Source: Pseudomonas sp. PB106 (lineage in GTDB: Bacteria; Pseudomonadota; Gammaproteobacteria; Pseudomonadales; Pseudomonadaceae). Taken from it: a DNA stretch of 47,003 bases. The notes beneath the pieces were generated by a model that was given only the letters and a program-made list of their open reading frames with translations, ran no database searches and had not been told where the DNA came from. The stretch covers positions 1-47,003 of the forward strand of contig NZ_RWIM01000121.1 in assembly GCF_009764645.1 (NCBI RefSeq). The letters are read 5' to 3'. The translations under genes and the position numbers were made by a program. Of the stretch, positions 16,553 to 26,292 are shown piece by piece. Every line of letters starts with the position of its first letter. The stretch's first letter is position 1.

Positions 16553-16728
16553 AGTGGCCTCTGTGTAAAGTTGGCGAAGTTTATACCCGTGACGCTGAGC
16601 GCACAATGCGACAGAGTCCAAGCAAAATCAAAGGTTTGCGTTAACACACTGGTTTTATGACAGTTTCTTTGCCGCCAGCACCTGCAGGACACGGGCCAAC
16701 CCGGCTTGCGCCGGGCTGCCCGCCCCGA

Positions 16729-17802
16729 TCACAACTCAGGCTCGTCCGCCCCACTATAAATCTCGGAATCCTTGTACAAGTCGTGGACATGGCGCACCAG
16801 CACCATGATTACCGCAGCCACCGGCAACGCCAGTAACACGCCGGTAAACCCGAACAGCTCACCGCCCGCCAGAATCGCAAAGATCACCGCCACCGGATGC
16901 AGACCGATTCGGTCGCCTACCAGCAATGGCGTCAGCACCATGCCTTCCAGCGCCTGACCGACCATGAACACCGCAACAATCCCGGCCATTGGGTAAAGAT
17001 CGCCACCGAACTGGAACAGCCCGGCAATCAGTGCCGCGCCAATGCCGATCACAAAGCCCATGTACGGCACGATCGCCGCCAGCCCCGCGATCAAGCCGAT
17101 CAACAGACCCAGCTCAAGGCCGACGATCATCAGGCCTGCTGCGTAGATCACCCCCAGTGCGACCATCACCAGCAACTGACCACGAACGAATGCACCCAGC
17201 ACCTCATGGCATTCACCGGCCAGCGATACGATGGTTGCCTCACGATCACGCGGCAGCAGGCTGCGGATCTTGGCCATCATCACGTCCCAGTCGCGCAGCA
17301 AATAGAAACTCACCACCGGGATCAGCACCAGATTGGCCAGCCAGCCGATCAACGCCAGGCTGGATGCCGTCGCTTGGCTCAGCACCACACTGACGATGTC
17401 AGTGGTCTGGCCCATGTGCTCACTGATTGCCGCTTTGACCTTGTCGAATTTCCAGAAGCCGTCCGAAAGCCCCAGCTTCGCCTGTGCCCACGGCAGCGCG
17501 GTGTGCTGCAGCCAGTCGAGCATTTGCGGCGCCAGTTCGTACAAACGCAGCAGCTGTTTGGCGAGCATCGGCACCAGCACCAATAACAGTGCCGTGACGA
17601 TCAGGGTGAACAAGGCAAACACCGCGATCACGCCCCAGGTTCGCGACAGCCCGAGTTTTTCCAGACGATCCACCAGCGGATCGAACAGATAAGCCAGCAG
17701 CAGCGCCACCAGAAACGGCGTGAGGATCGGGTGCAGCAACCATACAAACGCGCAAAGCAGGACTACCCCACCGAGCCAGAACCAACGCCGCGTATCGGCC
17801 AT
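16729..17802 (-). CDS. AI-2E/PerM-family membrane transporter
   Basis: A 357-residue inner-membrane protein with about seven to eight hydrophobic segments, typical of the AI-2E transporter (PerM/TqsA/YdiK) family. The FVRGQLLVMVALGVIYAAGL region and the P-rich LTPLLVGDRIGLHPVAVIFA motif near residue 295 are characteristic. Substrates of this family vary (signals, Na+/H+ in some members), so no cargo can be assigned. It sits between hda and the DUF2066 gene, an arrangement I recall as conserved in pseudomonads. The start ATG at 17802 follows a CAGGAG site. Confidence 0.9.
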   Translation of the reverse strand: MADTRRWFWLGGVVLLCAFVWLLHPILTPFLVALLLAYLFDPLVDRLEKLGLSRTWGVIAVFALFTLIVTALLLVLVPMLAKQLLRLYELAPQMLDWLQHTALPWAQAKLGLSDGFWKFDKVKAAISEHMGQTTDIVSVVLSQATASSLALIGWLANLVLIPVVSFYLLRDWDVMMAKIRSLLPRDREATIVSLAGECHEVLGAFVRGQLLVMVALGVIYAAGLMIVGLELGLLIGLIAGLAAIVPYMGFVIGIGAALIAGLFQFGGDLYPMAGIVAVFMVGQALEGMVLTPLLVGDRIGLHPVAVIFAILAGGELFGFTGVLLALPVAAVIMVLVRHVHDLYKDSEIYSGADEPEL

Positions 17803-17836
17803 GTACCACTCCTGTTGCTTCTATATAAGGAAAGAC

Positions 17837-18895
17837 TTACCAGCGAAACCGCAAAGACGGCGCCGTCGGGGCCGGAGCCGGAGCCGCGACCGGTGCTGCG
17901 CCTGCAACCGCAGGCTGTGGCGCTGAAACCGGCGCTGCGGCTTCCGCCGGCAGCTCCTGCAACTTGGCCAGCGACAACTGCGCACGCATTTGATCGGCAC
18001 TGCCATTGACCCGATAGACGATGCGATCGCCATCAACACTTTGCAGACGCACGCCAAACGGTTCGAGTAACCGCAACAGCGCCGCGTAGTGCTCAAGATT
18101 CATGCCCTGCACTTCCAGAGTCTGCTGACCTGAAGCGCCGGGCTTGGCAACAAAACGCGGGGCCAGCCGCTCGGCCACCGCCAGCATGACCGCGTCTGCG
18201 ACAGCGGCCTGATCGGCACCCTGCACACTGCCCGCTTCTTTTTGATCGCCGAGCCACAAATGCCACTTGGCTTGCCACTGCCCGCCCTCTTCATGGGCAT
18301 GCACCGCCAGCAAGGCGTCGGCGTTGTAACGTTCTGAGGCACCGCGCAGAGGGGCTGGATCCGTGCCCTCCAGCGCTGGCGCGGTGGCAACCAGTTGCTC
18401 GCTCAGGTCCGCCAACGGCAAACGCAACGGCAATCCGCGGTGTTGCGCAGCTCGACGCAAAGGCGCCGCAGCGGCTTGACCGTCGCCGACCAGACTCGAA
18501 CCTTCAGCTGAATCGTTCAGCCACCAACTCAGAATCGATGGCCGACTGGCGCCCCACACCGACAACCCGGCACGACGCAGCGCCTGCTCGGTGGACGACG
18601 GATCGAAATCGACCTTCAACACCTCCGGCGGCCCGGCATCGAAACCGAACTGACTGATGATCTGCTGCGGATCCTTGCGAATCGCCGCCAGCCCGGGGTT
18701 TTGCGCAGCCTTTGGATCGCCGGTCAGGCGCAACACCAGCGTATCGAGCGCTGCCTGCGTGGCCCGATCACGTTCCTCCGGGGCCTGACCGTTGACCGGC
18801 TCACGCACTTGATAGAGGCCTTTGAGATTTTCGGCGTGACTTGCCAGGCTGAGCAGAGACAAACAACCCACAAACAACAATTTACAAAAACGCAT
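17837..18895 (-). CDS. DUF2066 domain-containing exported protein
   Basis: A 352-residue protein with a cleavable signal peptide (MRFCKLLFVG...LASHA). The mature N-terminus LKGLYQVREPVNGQAPEERD is typical of DUF2066. The C-terminal tail (about residues 310-345) is low-complexity Ala/Pro/Val. The function of the family is not known to me. The start at 18895 has GGGA at good spacing; the longer open frame upstream lacks a site. It lies divergent from purM with a 372-bp gap between the starts, and next to the AI-2E-type transporter on the same strand (34-nt gap), so these two probably share a transcript. Confidence 0.85.
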   Translation of the reverse strand: MRFCKLLFVGCLSLLSLASHAENLKGLYQVREPVNGQAPEERDRATQAALDTLVLRLTGDPKAAQNPGLAAIRKDPQQIISQFGFDAGPPEVLKVDFDPSSTEQALRRAGLSVWGASRPSILSWWLNDSAEGSSLVGDGQAAAAPLRRAAQHRGLPLRLPLADLSEQLVATAPALEGTDPAPLRGASERYNADALLAVHAHEEGGQWQAKWHLWLGDQKEAGSVQGADQAAVADAVMLAVAERLAPRFVAKPGASGQQTLEVQGMNLEHYAALLRLLEPFGVRLQSVDGDRIVYRVNGSADQMRAQLSLAKLQELPAEAAAPVSAPQPAVAGAAPVAAPAPAPTAPSLRFRW

Positions 18896-19267
18896 GGAGA
18901 ATTCCCGTCGACAAGAGCGGCTGGAACAGGCCGCGTGAACCGGTTGAGCAAGGCTGTGACAATCTGCCAGCACCAAACATTCACCCGGCGGCGATAAGTT
19001 TTTGCACAGTGATAACGATAGACGGTTAATTGCCACACCTTATACAGGCACCCGCAGGCCTTAATTGCAAAAAATTTCCCGAGATATGGCCCTGCCCGTC
19101 GGTGCGAGGATGGCCGCTGCCCCTCAAGCCTGATAAAATCGCGCGCCTTCGCAGACCGGCAACAGCCGGGCCCCTCGAAACTCGCGTGAGGCCATCGCCT
19201 CTCGATTTCGAAGTTCCCGCTGAACTCGGTCGTTACCCCTGAATCCCCTCCCCTAAAGGCCTGGATC
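18896..19267. other. divergent intergenic region, DUF2066 gene / purM
   Basis: This 372-bp gap must hold promoters for both directions. A TAAAAT (-10-like) lies at 19133-19138 for purM, without a convincing -35. AAAGG stands 8 nt before the purM ATG. I see no purine riboswitch, no PUR-box-like palindrome and no credible small gene. Confidence 0.4.
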
Positions 19268-20326
19268 ATGAGCAAGCAACCCTCCCTGAGCTACAAGGAC
19301 GCCGGTGTAGACATCGACGCCGGTGAAGCATTGGTCGAACGCATCAAGAGCGTCGCCAAGCGCACTGCGCGCCCGGAAGTCATGGGCGGCCTGGGCGGTT
19401 TCGGCGCCCTCTGCGAAATCCCGGCCGGCTACAAGCAGCCAGTGCTGGTTTCCGGCACCGACGGCGTCGGCACCAAGCTGCGTCTGGCGCTGAACCTGAA
19501 CAAGCACGACAGCATCGGCATCGACCTGGTTGCCATGTGCGTGAACGACCTCGTCGTTTGCGGCGCTGAGCCACTGTTCTTCCTCGACTACTACGCCACC
19601 GGCAAACTCAATGTCGAGACCGCGACCCAGGTCGTAACCGGCATCGGCGCCGGCTGCGAACTGTCCGGTTGCTCGCTGGTTGGCGGCGAAACCGCTGAAA
19701 TGCCTGGCATGTACGAAGGCGAAGACTACGACCTGGCCGGCTTCTGCGTCGGCGTCGTGGAAAAATCGGAAATCATCGACGGCTCGAAAGTCGCCACCGG
19801 TGACGCGCTGATCGCTCTGCCATCGTCCGGCCCGCACTCCAACGGCTACTCGCTGATCCGCAAGATCATCGAAGTGTCCGGCGCCGACATCGAAAACACC
19901 CAGCTCGACGGCAAACCGCTGACCGACCTGCTGATGGCCCCGACCCGCATCTACGTGAAGCCGCTGCTCAAGCTGATCAAAGACACCGGCGCCGTCAAAG
20001 CCATGGCCCACATCACCGGTGGCGGCCTGCTCGACAACATCCCGCGCGTTCTGCCAAAAGGCGCTCAGGCTGTCGTTGACGTAGCAAGCTGGACTCGCCC
20101 GGCTGTGTTCGATTGGCTGCAAGAGCAAGGCAACGTTGACGAAACCGAGATGCACCGCGTGCTGAACTGCGGTGTTGGCATGGTCATCTGCGTGGCTCAG
20201 GAAGACGTTGAAGTCGCGCTGAACACCCTGCGTGACGCTGGCGAGCAGCCATGGGTCATCGGCCAGATCGCGGCCGCCGCCGAAGGTGCCGCCCAGGTTG
20301 ATCTGCAGAACCTTAAGGCTCATTAA
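19268..20326 (+). CDS. purM: phosphoribosylformylglycinamidine cyclo-ligase (AIR synthetase)
   Basis: A 352-residue enzyme of purine synthesis that closes the imidazole ring using ATP. Visible marks are [20 protein letters not shown] at the N-terminus, [13 protein letters not shown], and the [11 protein letters not shown] motif in the centre. Length matches the family. Its stop overlaps the purN start as TAATG, so the two are translated together. The ribosome site is AAAGG 8 nt upstream. Confidence 0.97.
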   Translation: MSKQPSLSYKDAGVDIDAGEALVERIKSVAKRTARPEVMGGLGGFGALCEIPAGYKQPVLVSGTDGVGTKLRLALNLNKHDSIGIDLVAMCVNDLVVCGAEPLFFLDYYATGKLNVETATQVVTGIGAGCELSGCSLVGGETAEMPGMYEGEDYDLAGFCVGVVEKSEIIDGSKVATGDALIALPSSGPHSNGYSLIRKIIEVSGADIENTQLDGKPLTDLLMAPTRIYVKPLLKLIKDTGAVKAMAHITGGGLLDNIPRVLPKGAQAVVDVASWTRPAVFDWLQEQGNVDETEMHRVLNCGVGMVICVAQEDVEVALNTLRDAGEQPWVIGQIAAAAEGAAQVDLQNLKAH

Positions 20327-20976
20327 TGTCCGCAACCTGTGATGTCGTGGTGCTGTTGTCCGGCACCGGCAGTAACTTGCAGGCTCTGATCGACAGCACG
20401 CGGACCGGCGACAGCCCGGTCCGCATCGCTGCGGTGATTTCCAACCGCGCCGACGCCTACGGCCTGCAACGCGCCAGTGATGCGGGTATCGCCACCCGCT
20501 CGCTGGATCACAAGGCATTCGAAGGCCGCGAGGCCTTCGATGCTGCTCTGATCGAACTGATCGACGAATTCAAACCGAAACTCGTGGTGCTGGCCGGCTT
20601 CATGCGCATTCTCAGCGCTGATTTCGTTCGCCACTACCAGGGTCGTCTTCTCAACATTCACCCGTCGCTGCTGCCCAAATACAAAGGGTTACACACTCAT
20701 CAGCGCGCGCTGGAGGCCGGCGACACTGAGCATGGTTGCTCCGTGCACTTCGTCACCGAGGAACTCGATGGCGGACCACTGGTCGTACAGGCAGTATTAC
20801 CGGTAGAGTTGCACGACACGCCGCAGAGTCTGGCGCAGCGAGTGCATGTACAGGAACACCTGATCTACCCGATGGCGGTACGCTGGTTTGCCGAAGGCAG
20901 ACTGGCACTCGGGGAACACGGTGCCTCACTGGATGGCCAGTTACTCGCCGCCAGCGGCCACTTGATTCGAAACTAG
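20326..20976 (+). CDS. purN: phosphoribosylglycinamide formyltransferase (folate-dependent)
   Basis: A 216-residue GAR transformylase that uses 10-formyltetrahydrofolate. The N-terminal VVLLSGTGSNLQALID binds phosphate. The catalytic stretch LLNIHPSLLPKYKGLHTHQ contains the key Asn and His, and HFVTEELDGGP follows near residue 140. It overlaps purM by one base and is followed 8 nt later by the DUF3108 gene. Confidence 0.97.
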   Translation: MSATCDVVVLLSGTGSNLQALIDSTRTGDSPVRIAAVISNRADAYGLQRASDAGIATRSLDHKAFEGREAFDAALIELIDEFKPKLVVLAGFMRILSADFVRHYQGRLLNIHPSLLPKYKGLHTHQRALEAGDTEHGCSVHFVTEELDGGPLVVQAVLPVELHDTPQSLAQRVHVQEHLIYPMAVRWFAEGRLALGEHGASLDGQLLAASGHLIRN

Positions 20977-20984
20977 GAGATATT

Positions 20985-21698
20985 ATGCGTCGCGCCCTGC
21001 TCTTCGCTTGCGCTCTGCTCGCCCTGCCCTTCGCGCAGGCAGCGGACCTTCAACCGTTCTCCGCCAGCTACACCGCCGACTGGAAGCAGTTGCCCATGAG
21101 CGGCACCGCTGAACGCAGCCTGACCAAGGAAGCCAACGGCGTCTGGAAGCTCAGCTTCAAGGCTTCGATGATGATCGCCAGCCTGAATGAAGAAAGCACC
21201 CTGACCCTGGACAAGGACACCCTGCTGCCACAGTCCTACCACTTCGAACGTGGCGGTCTGGGCAAAGCGAAAAAGGCTGATCTGGATTTCGACTGGAACA
21301 GCAAGATGGTCACCGGCACCGACCGTGGCGACGCGGTGAAGATCCCGCTGAACCGTGGCATGGTCGACAAGTCCACCTACCAACTGGCGCTGCAGCATGA
21401 TGTGGCCGCTGGCAAGAAGACCATGAGCTATCAAGTGGTCGATGACGGCGAAGTCGATACCTATGACTTCCGCGTACTGGGTTCGGAAAAAGTCGAGACC
21501 AAGGCTGGCAAGATCGACGCAATCAAGGTCGAGCGCGTACGCGACCCGACGCAAAGCAAGCGCATCACTGTGCTGTGGTTCGCCAAGGATTGGGATTACC
21601 TGCTGGTCCGTCTGCAACAGGTTGAAACCGACGGCAAGGAGTACAACATCATGCTCCAGGACGGCACCGTCAACGGCAAAACCGTTAAAGGCAGCTGA
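20985..21698 (+). CDS. DUF3108 domain-containing exported protein
   Basis: A 237-residue protein with a clear signal peptide (MRRALLFACALLALPFAQA, cleavage after AQA). The mature part begins with LQPFSASYTADWKQLPMSG, typical of DUF3108, a predicted beta-rich periplasmic or outer-membrane-associated family without assigned function. The start has AGGAGA at ideal spacing, 8 nt after the purN stop, so it is in the purMN operon. A strong terminator follows. Confidence 0.87.
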   Translation: MRRALLFACALLALPFAQAADLQPFSASYTADWKQLPMSGTAERSLTKEANGVWKLSFKASMMIASLNEESTLTLDKDTLLPQSYHFERGGLGKAKKADLDFDWNSKMVTGTDRGDAVKIPLNRGMVDKSTYQLALQHDVAAGKKTMSYQVVDDGEVDTYDFRVLGSEKVETKAGKIDAIKVERVRDPTQSKRITVLWFAKDWDYLLVRLQQVETDGKEYNIMLQDGTVNGKTVKGS

Positions 21699-21715
21699 TC
21701 CATTGCAAGAACAAA

Positions 21716-21741
21716 GAGCCCCGCGAAATGCGGGGCTTTTT
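21716..21741 (+). terminator. rho-independent terminator of the purM-purN-DUF3108 operon
   Basis: AGCCCCGC-GAAAT-GCGGGGCT followed by TTTTTT, about 20 nt after the DUF3108 stop. Confidence 0.92.
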
Positions 21742-21745
21742 TGTG

Positions 21746-21845
21746 CCCTGTAGGAGCTGCGGCACGCTGCGATCTTTTGATCCTGATCTTAAAAAATCAA
21801 CAGTAAAAGATCGCAGCCTCGTTTCACTCGACAGCTCCTACAGGG
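21746..21845. repeat. REP-type palindrome (GCTGCGATCTTTTGAT family)
   Basis: The outer arms CCCTGTAGGAGCTG (21746-21759) and CAGCTCCTACAGGG (21832-21845) are exact reverse complements. The inner arms carry GCTGCGATCTTTTGAT and its inverse. It is the same family as the elements at both window edges and lies between the convergent DUF3108 and chemoreceptor genes. Confidence 0.85.
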
Positions 21846-21851
21846 GTATTT

Positions 21852-23477
21852 TCAGACGGAGAATTTGGCGACCATACTGTTCAAATCCACCGCCAGCCGC
21901 GACAACTCCTGACTCGCCGCACTGGTCTGATTAGCCCCTGCCGACGTCTGCATCGCCAGATCGCGAATGTTCATCAGATTGCGATCCACCTCCCGCGCCA
22001 CCGCCGCTTGCTCTTCCGAGGCGCTGGCGATCACCAGGTTGCGCTCGTTGATCAAAGTAAACGCCGAAGCAATCTCCTCCAGCGCCACACCCGCCGCTTT
22101 GGCCAGCTCCAGAGTCGAACGCGCCCGGACATTACTCTGCTGCATCGAATTCACCGCCGAATCGGTGCCCTGCTGAATCCCGCCGATCATCTGCTCGATC
22201 TCTTGCGTCGATTGCTGCGTGCGATGCGCCAGCGCCCGCACCTCGTCAGCCACTACCGCAAAGCCACGCCCGGCATCACCGGCCCGCGCCGCTTCAATCG
22301 CCGCATTCAGCGCCAGCAGATTGGTCTGCTCGGCAATCGAGCGAATCACGTCCAGCACCTTGCTGATGCCGTGAACCTTCTGCGCCAGATCTTCCACCTG
22401 CGTTGCATTAGACGTGACATCGTCGGCCAGGAATTCGATTGACGTCACCGTCTGCTGAACCTGCTCGCGCCCATGCTGGGCAATGCGGTCAGACTCGCGC
22501 GACGCTTCAGAGGTTGCCACCGCATTGCTCGCCACCTCTTCAACGGCAGCGGTCATCTGATTCACCGCCGTGGCCGCCTGCTCGATTTCCAGGCTCTGCT
22601 GATGCAGCCCGCGAGTGGCGTCCTCGGTGACACAACTGAGCTCCTCGGAGGCCGACGCCAATTGACTGGATGATTCAGAGATCTGGCGAATGGTGTCGCG
22701 CAAGTTGTGCTGCATGCTCTTGAGCGCCTGCAGCAATCGCGCCGGCTCGTCCTTGCCAGAGATGCTGATATCACCGGTCAGATCGCCTCCAGCCACCACT
22801 TCCGCCACACCCAGCGATTGCGCCAGCGGCAGCACGATGCTGCGCGTAAGCAACAGCGCCAGGCCAATGGTGATCAGCGCAGTGATGCCGATCATTACCC
22901 CGACCCACACCCGCGAATTGATAAACACCAGCCGCGCCGCTTCGGTGGCGAGATTGGCATTGTGTTTATTCATTTCGACCAGTTCGCGCAGGATGACGGC
23001 GATTTCATCCGCCAACGGACTCATATGACCATTGAGAATGCTCGCCGCTTCCTCGACAAGATTTTGCGCTGATAACTGCATGACCTGCGCCTGGAACTCC
23101 AGATACCGATGCTCGGCAACTTTGAAGCGGTCGAATAGCTGGCGCTCCTCGGGCAGCACAATCAGCACGTCATAGCGCTGCTGCGCCTCACTGAGCACAC
23201 CGCGCAATTCGTTGAGTTTGGCGACGTTCTGTTCAAGCGCCTGCGGATCACGGTTGAGCAACAGGCGCATGGTCAACGCGCGCAAGCGCAGCATGTCCTG
23301 ACTCATCTCACCGACCGCCATCACGCTCGGCAGCCAGTTGTTGTCGACCTCCTCTGACTGCGCGCGCATGTTCGACATTTGCAGTAAAGCGAACGTCCCG
23401 AGGGCAAACACCATCAACGCCAACAAGCCAAAACCGAGGCTGGCGCGCGGGGCAATATTGAGACTCCGAATACTCAT
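21852..23477 (-). CDS. methyl-accepting chemotaxis protein
   Basis: A 541-residue chemoreceptor. The order is a short cytoplasmic N-terminus, TM1 (about 15-35), a periplasmic helical region of about 150 residues compatible with a four-helix-bundle ligand domain, TM2 (about 190-210), a HAMP linker, and the signalling domain. The hairpin tip signature [20 protein letters not shown] is present, with a conserved kinase-contact region after it. No C-terminal NWETF-like pentapeptide is seen, so methylation would not use receptor tethering. The start ATG at 23477 has AAGGA 9 nt upstream. The ligand is unknown. Confidence 0.93.
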   Translation of the reverse strand: MSIRSLNIAPRASLGFGLLALMVFALGTFALLQMSNMRAQSEEVDNNWLPSVMAVGEMSQDMLRLRALTMRLLLNRDPQALEQNVAKLNELRGVLSEAQQRYDVLIVLPEERQLFDRFKVAEHRYLEFQAQVMQLSAQNLVEEAASILNGHMSPLADEIAVILRELVEMNKHNANLATEAARLVFINSRVWVGVMIGITALITIGLALLLTRSIVLPLAQSLGVAEVVAGGDLTGDISISGKDEPARLLQALKSMQHNLRDTIRQISESSSQLASASEELSCVTEDATRGLHQQSLEIEQAATAVNQMTAAVEEVASNAVATSEASRESDRIAQHGREQVQQTVTSIEFLADDVTSNATQVEDLAQKVHGISKVLDVIRSIAEQTNLLALNAAIEAARAGDAGRGFAVVADEVRALAHRTQQSTQEIEQMIGGIQQGTDSAVNSMQQSNVRARSTLELAKAAGVALEEIASAFTLINERNLVIASASEEQAAVAREVDRNLMNIRDLAMQTSAGANQTSAASQELSRLAVDLNSMVAKFSV

Positions 23478-23606
23478 TGCGCTGGTTCCTTCCAAAAGCG
23501 CTGCATCAACCTGCAGCTGGTTGCTTTAGAAGGTATCGGCCACGCAGAAACTTGCGTAAGACGAAAAGGCGATATCAACAGGCCTGGATACTTCGAACAC
23601 TCGCCA

Positions 23607-24638
23607 TTAACGATTCAGCGCGGTTTTCCCGGACTTGAGCTCCGGTCGCGGCAAGATCGCCAGGAAGTTATCCCGCGCGACTTTGCGCGCAACATCCTCC
23701 GGCAGCGCATCAAGGAACGGTTTGAAGCTGTGCAGTTCCTGACCGAGCTTGTTGAAACGTCCTACCACGTCGGAGCCGAGCATGAAGCGTTCTGGGTACT
23801 TTTCAACCAGAGCGAGCCATTCCGAACGCGGCTTGCCCTGCTCGTCCAGCAGATACGGGGTGAGCATGCTCCACGACAGGTCGATATACAGATTCGGATA
23901 GGCCTCCAGCATGCGGGTCAGGGTTGGCAGCAAGAACTTCAGTTGCGTCTGATGCCGATGGATTTCCGCGCTGGTGCCCGCATGCGCCCAAATGAAGCGC
24001 GTGTGCGGGTGATTGCGCAGCGACCCCTCGACTTCCTGCAAGTACAACGGATTTTTCTCACGCTTGGAGGTGATATTGGAATGCAGCATCACTGGCAGAT
24101 CGTTCTCGGCTGCCAGGTGATAGATCTTGGTCATCGCTTCGTTATTGGCGCGCGGCGTATCGCCAGACGTCAGCGCCGTCAGGTCATCATGTCGAGTGAA
24201 CACTTCGCCAATGCCCTGCCAAAGACCCGGATACAGATCGAGCATGCGCTGAATGTGCGCGGCGGAGTTCTTGTCGTTGGGATTGAAGCCCGAGAGAAAC
24301 GGATGAAAGTACGGACGCTTATCGGCTGGCAGCTTCTGCACCGCATCGGCGACGATCACATCGGTCGCGCTGTACCAATAGGCGTCGGCATCATCCCCGG
24401 CGTAATAGCGCGGACGCTTGGGTTCGTCTTCGTGCCACTTCTTCGCCACCGGAATTCCGGAAATCATTACATGCTCGATGGAATTGTCCTGCATGGCCGT
24501 CAGCAATTTCGCCATGCCTGCGCTTTCCTGGAAAAAATCCACGTAGTGCAGGTGCGCGTCGCTGTAGGTGTATTCGCGGGCACTGGCGCCACCGGCGAAT
24601 ACTAAAAGGCAAGCAAGACTCAAACGAAACAGGGACAC
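23607..24638 (-). CDS. exported amidohydrolase-family protein
   Basis: A 343-residue TIM-barrel metal-dependent hydrolase of the amidohydrolase-2 type. After a signal peptide (LACLLVFAGGASA) the first metal site appears in YSDAHLHYVD, further histidines in VMLHSNI and FIWAHAG, and an Asp in FMLGSDVVGR. I prefer the GTG at 24638, with GGAGA 6 nt upstream, which gives a compact signal peptide. An ATG at 24662 would add eight residues. The substrate is unknown. It is one of rather few members of this fold with an export signal, so action in the periplasm is expected. Confidence 0.8.
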   Translation of the reverse strand: MSLFRLSLACLLVFAGGASAREYTYSDAHLHYVDFFQESAGMAKLLTAMQDNSIEHVMISGIPVAKKWHEDEPKRPRYYAGDDADAYWYSATDVIVADAVQKLPADKRPYFHPFLSGFNPNDKNSAAHIQRMLDLYPGLWQGIGEVFTRHDDLTALTSGDTPRANNEAMTKIYHLAAENDLPVMLHSNITSKREKNPLYLQEVEGSLRNHPHTRFIWAHAGTSAEIHRHQTQLKFLLPTLTRMLEAYPNLYIDLSWSMLTPYLLDEQGKPRSEWLALVEKYPERFMLGSDVVGRFNKLGQELHSFKPFLDALPEDVARKVARDNFLAILPRPELKSGKTALNR

Positions 24639-24791
24639 AAGTAATCTCCGGCAAGTAGGCATAGCCTAGACCGCGCCCCGACAACAAGGGTTCATCCCCG
24701 CAGGAAAGTGGAACGCGTCCCGGTGGGAATGCTCTATAACTGCAAGGTCTTGTTTGACTGAACGACTTTTCCTACTGCCAGTGAGGTTCCC

Positions 24792-25208
24792 ATGACCGTT
24801 ACCGTCAATACCGTCTCCGCTGAAGGTTTTCGTCACACCGTACAGATTGATGATCACGAATTGTTCGCCGACGTGCCGAAGTCCGCCGGCGGCGAAGGCT
24901 CAGCCCCTGAGCCGCACGACTACTTCGATGCCGCACTTGGTGCTTGCAAAGCGCTGACCCTGAAGATGTACGCGAAGAAGAAAGACATCCCGCTGACCGG
25001 CGTCGGTGTCGACGTCAAACGCGACAACAGCGAAGAGCAGAAAGGCAAATACGTCCTGCACGTCACCCTCACCCTCAAAGGCGTGCTCACTGACGCTCAG
25101 CGCGAGGAGTTGCTACGCGTCGCCGACCGTTGCCCGATTCACAAACTCATGACCACCACTGACGTGACCATCGAAACCCACGCGCCACAGGGCTTCGACA
25201 GCCAGTAA
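24792..25208 (+). CDS. OsmC family protein
   Basis: A 138-residue OsmC/Ohr-fold protein, typically a thiol peroxidase for organic hydroperoxides or a related redox protein. The two conserved cysteines are visible in ALGACKALTLKMYAKKK (about residue 55) and ADRCPIHKLMTT (about residue 117). The length and the second motif fit the YhfA/OsmC branch better than Ohr. The ATG follows GTGAGG. Upstream, CTATAAC (24733-24739) could be a stationary-phase type -10, which is weak evidence only. The pirin gene follows on the same strand 61 nt downstream. Confidence 0.88.
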   Translation: MTVTVNTVSAEGFRHTVQIDDHELFADVPKSAGGEGSAPEPHDYFDAALGACKALTLKMYAKKKDIPLTGVGVDVKRDNSEEQKGKYVLHVTLTLKGVLTDAQREELLRVADRCPIHKLMTTTDVTIETHAPQGFDSQ

Positions 25209-25269
25209 CCCTCCTCATGCCAGCGGCGGGTTATGCTTCTGGCATCACCCGCTCAGCCTGGAATGCACC

Positions 25270-26133
25270 ATGGACACGCAACCTCTGATCATCCGCCCAC
25301 GCGCCGAAGACGTCGAAGGCCAGCCGATTCTGCGCCCGCTGCCGTCAGCCAAATGCCGCAGCGTTGGGCCGTTCGTGTTTTTTGATCACATGCTCGAGAC
25401 GGTTTATCCGACGGGCAAAGGCATGAACATCCGACAGCATCCGCACATTGGTCTGTCGACGCTGACGTATCTGTTCCAAGGACAAATCCAGCACAAGGAC
25501 AGTCTTGGCTCCGATCAGGTGGTCAGTGCCGGCGATGTCAGCTGGATGACCGCCGGCAGCGCTATCGCGCATGTTGAGCGCACACCTGAGCCGTTGTGGA
25601 ATCAGAGTTTCACGATGCATGGCTTGCAGATCTGGCTGGCCTCGCCCAGGGATCACGAACAAGGCCCGGGGCACTACAGCCATCATCCGGCGGCGACCTT
25701 GCCGATCAGCGATAACCTCGGCGTGCAGATTCGGATGATTGCCGGGTCAGGCTTTTGCTTGGAATCGCCGGTGCCAGTACTTTCTCCTACGTTGTATGCG
25801 GAAGTGAAGATGCAAACAGCGACCACGTTGCTGGTTCCGACCGAGCATGAAGAGCGGGCGGTTTACGTGTTGAGTGGTGATGCGCAGCTGAATGGCGAAA
25901 CGATTGAGCCGCATGCGCTGGTGGTGTTACCGGCAGGGCAAGAGATGAGTCTGTTTGCCGAGAGTGATGTTCACGCCGTGGTGTTTGGCGGCGCGCCGCT
26001 GGACGGGCCTCGGCGGATCAACTGGAATTTTGTGGCGAGCGATCCGGCGGCGATCGATGAGGCACGGCGTAAATGGACGGCCGGGGACTGGCCGACGGTG
26101 CCGGGGGAAATTGAGCGGATTGAATTGCCTTAG
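25270..26133 (+). CDS. pirin family protein
   Basis: A 287-residue bicupin. The N-terminal cupin carries the metal ligands in RQHPHIGLSTLTYLFQG and in SAIAHVERTPE (His, His, His, Glu). The C-terminal half matches the pirin C-terminal domain. Bacterial pirins include quercetin dioxygenases and redox-responsive regulators, so the exact role is open. It is preceded by the OsmC gene on the same strand and followed by a REP pair. Oxidative-stress association is inferred from the neighbour only. Confidence 0.92.
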   Translation: MDTQPLIIRPRAEDVEGQPILRPLPSAKCRSVGPFVFFDHMLETVYPTGKGMNIRQHPHIGLSTLTYLFQGQIQHKDSLGSDQVVSAGDVSWMTAGSAIAHVERTPEPLWNQSFTMHGLQIWLASPRDHEQGPGHYSHHPAATLPISDNLGVQIRMIAGSGFCLESPVPVLSPTLYAEVKMQTATTLLVPTEHEERAVYVLSGDAQLNGETIEPHALVVLPAGQEMSLFAESDVHAVVFGGAPLDGPRRINWNFVASDPAAIDEARRKWTAGDWPTVPGEIERIELP

Positions 26134-26157
26134 TGCTGCGTCGCCTGTGAGTCAGTC

Positions 26158-26249
26158 ATCGCTGGCAAGCCAGCTCCCACAGGTTTTTCGCGTCGAATGG
26201 ATATTCCGCAAACGACTCGAAAACTGTGGGAGCTGGCTTGCCAGCGATG
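26158..26249. repeat. REP pair (GTGGGAGCTGGCTTGCCAGC family)
   Basis: Inverted arms at 26158-26183 and 26225-26249 with a spacer of about 40 bases. It lies between the convergent pirin and dienelactone hydrolase genes. Confidence 0.88.
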
Positions 26250-26292
26250 GGGCCTCGCCAGACACCAAATAAATAAGTGCCTGACACCTCAA

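Noticed and set aside
18896..19267. Purine riboswitch or PurR-type operator before purM
   Set aside because: No conserved riboswitch blocks and no convincing palindrome were found in the gap.
19253..20518. 421-codon minus-strand frame opposite purM
   Set aside because: Antisense to a certain purM-purN pair; typical mirror frame.
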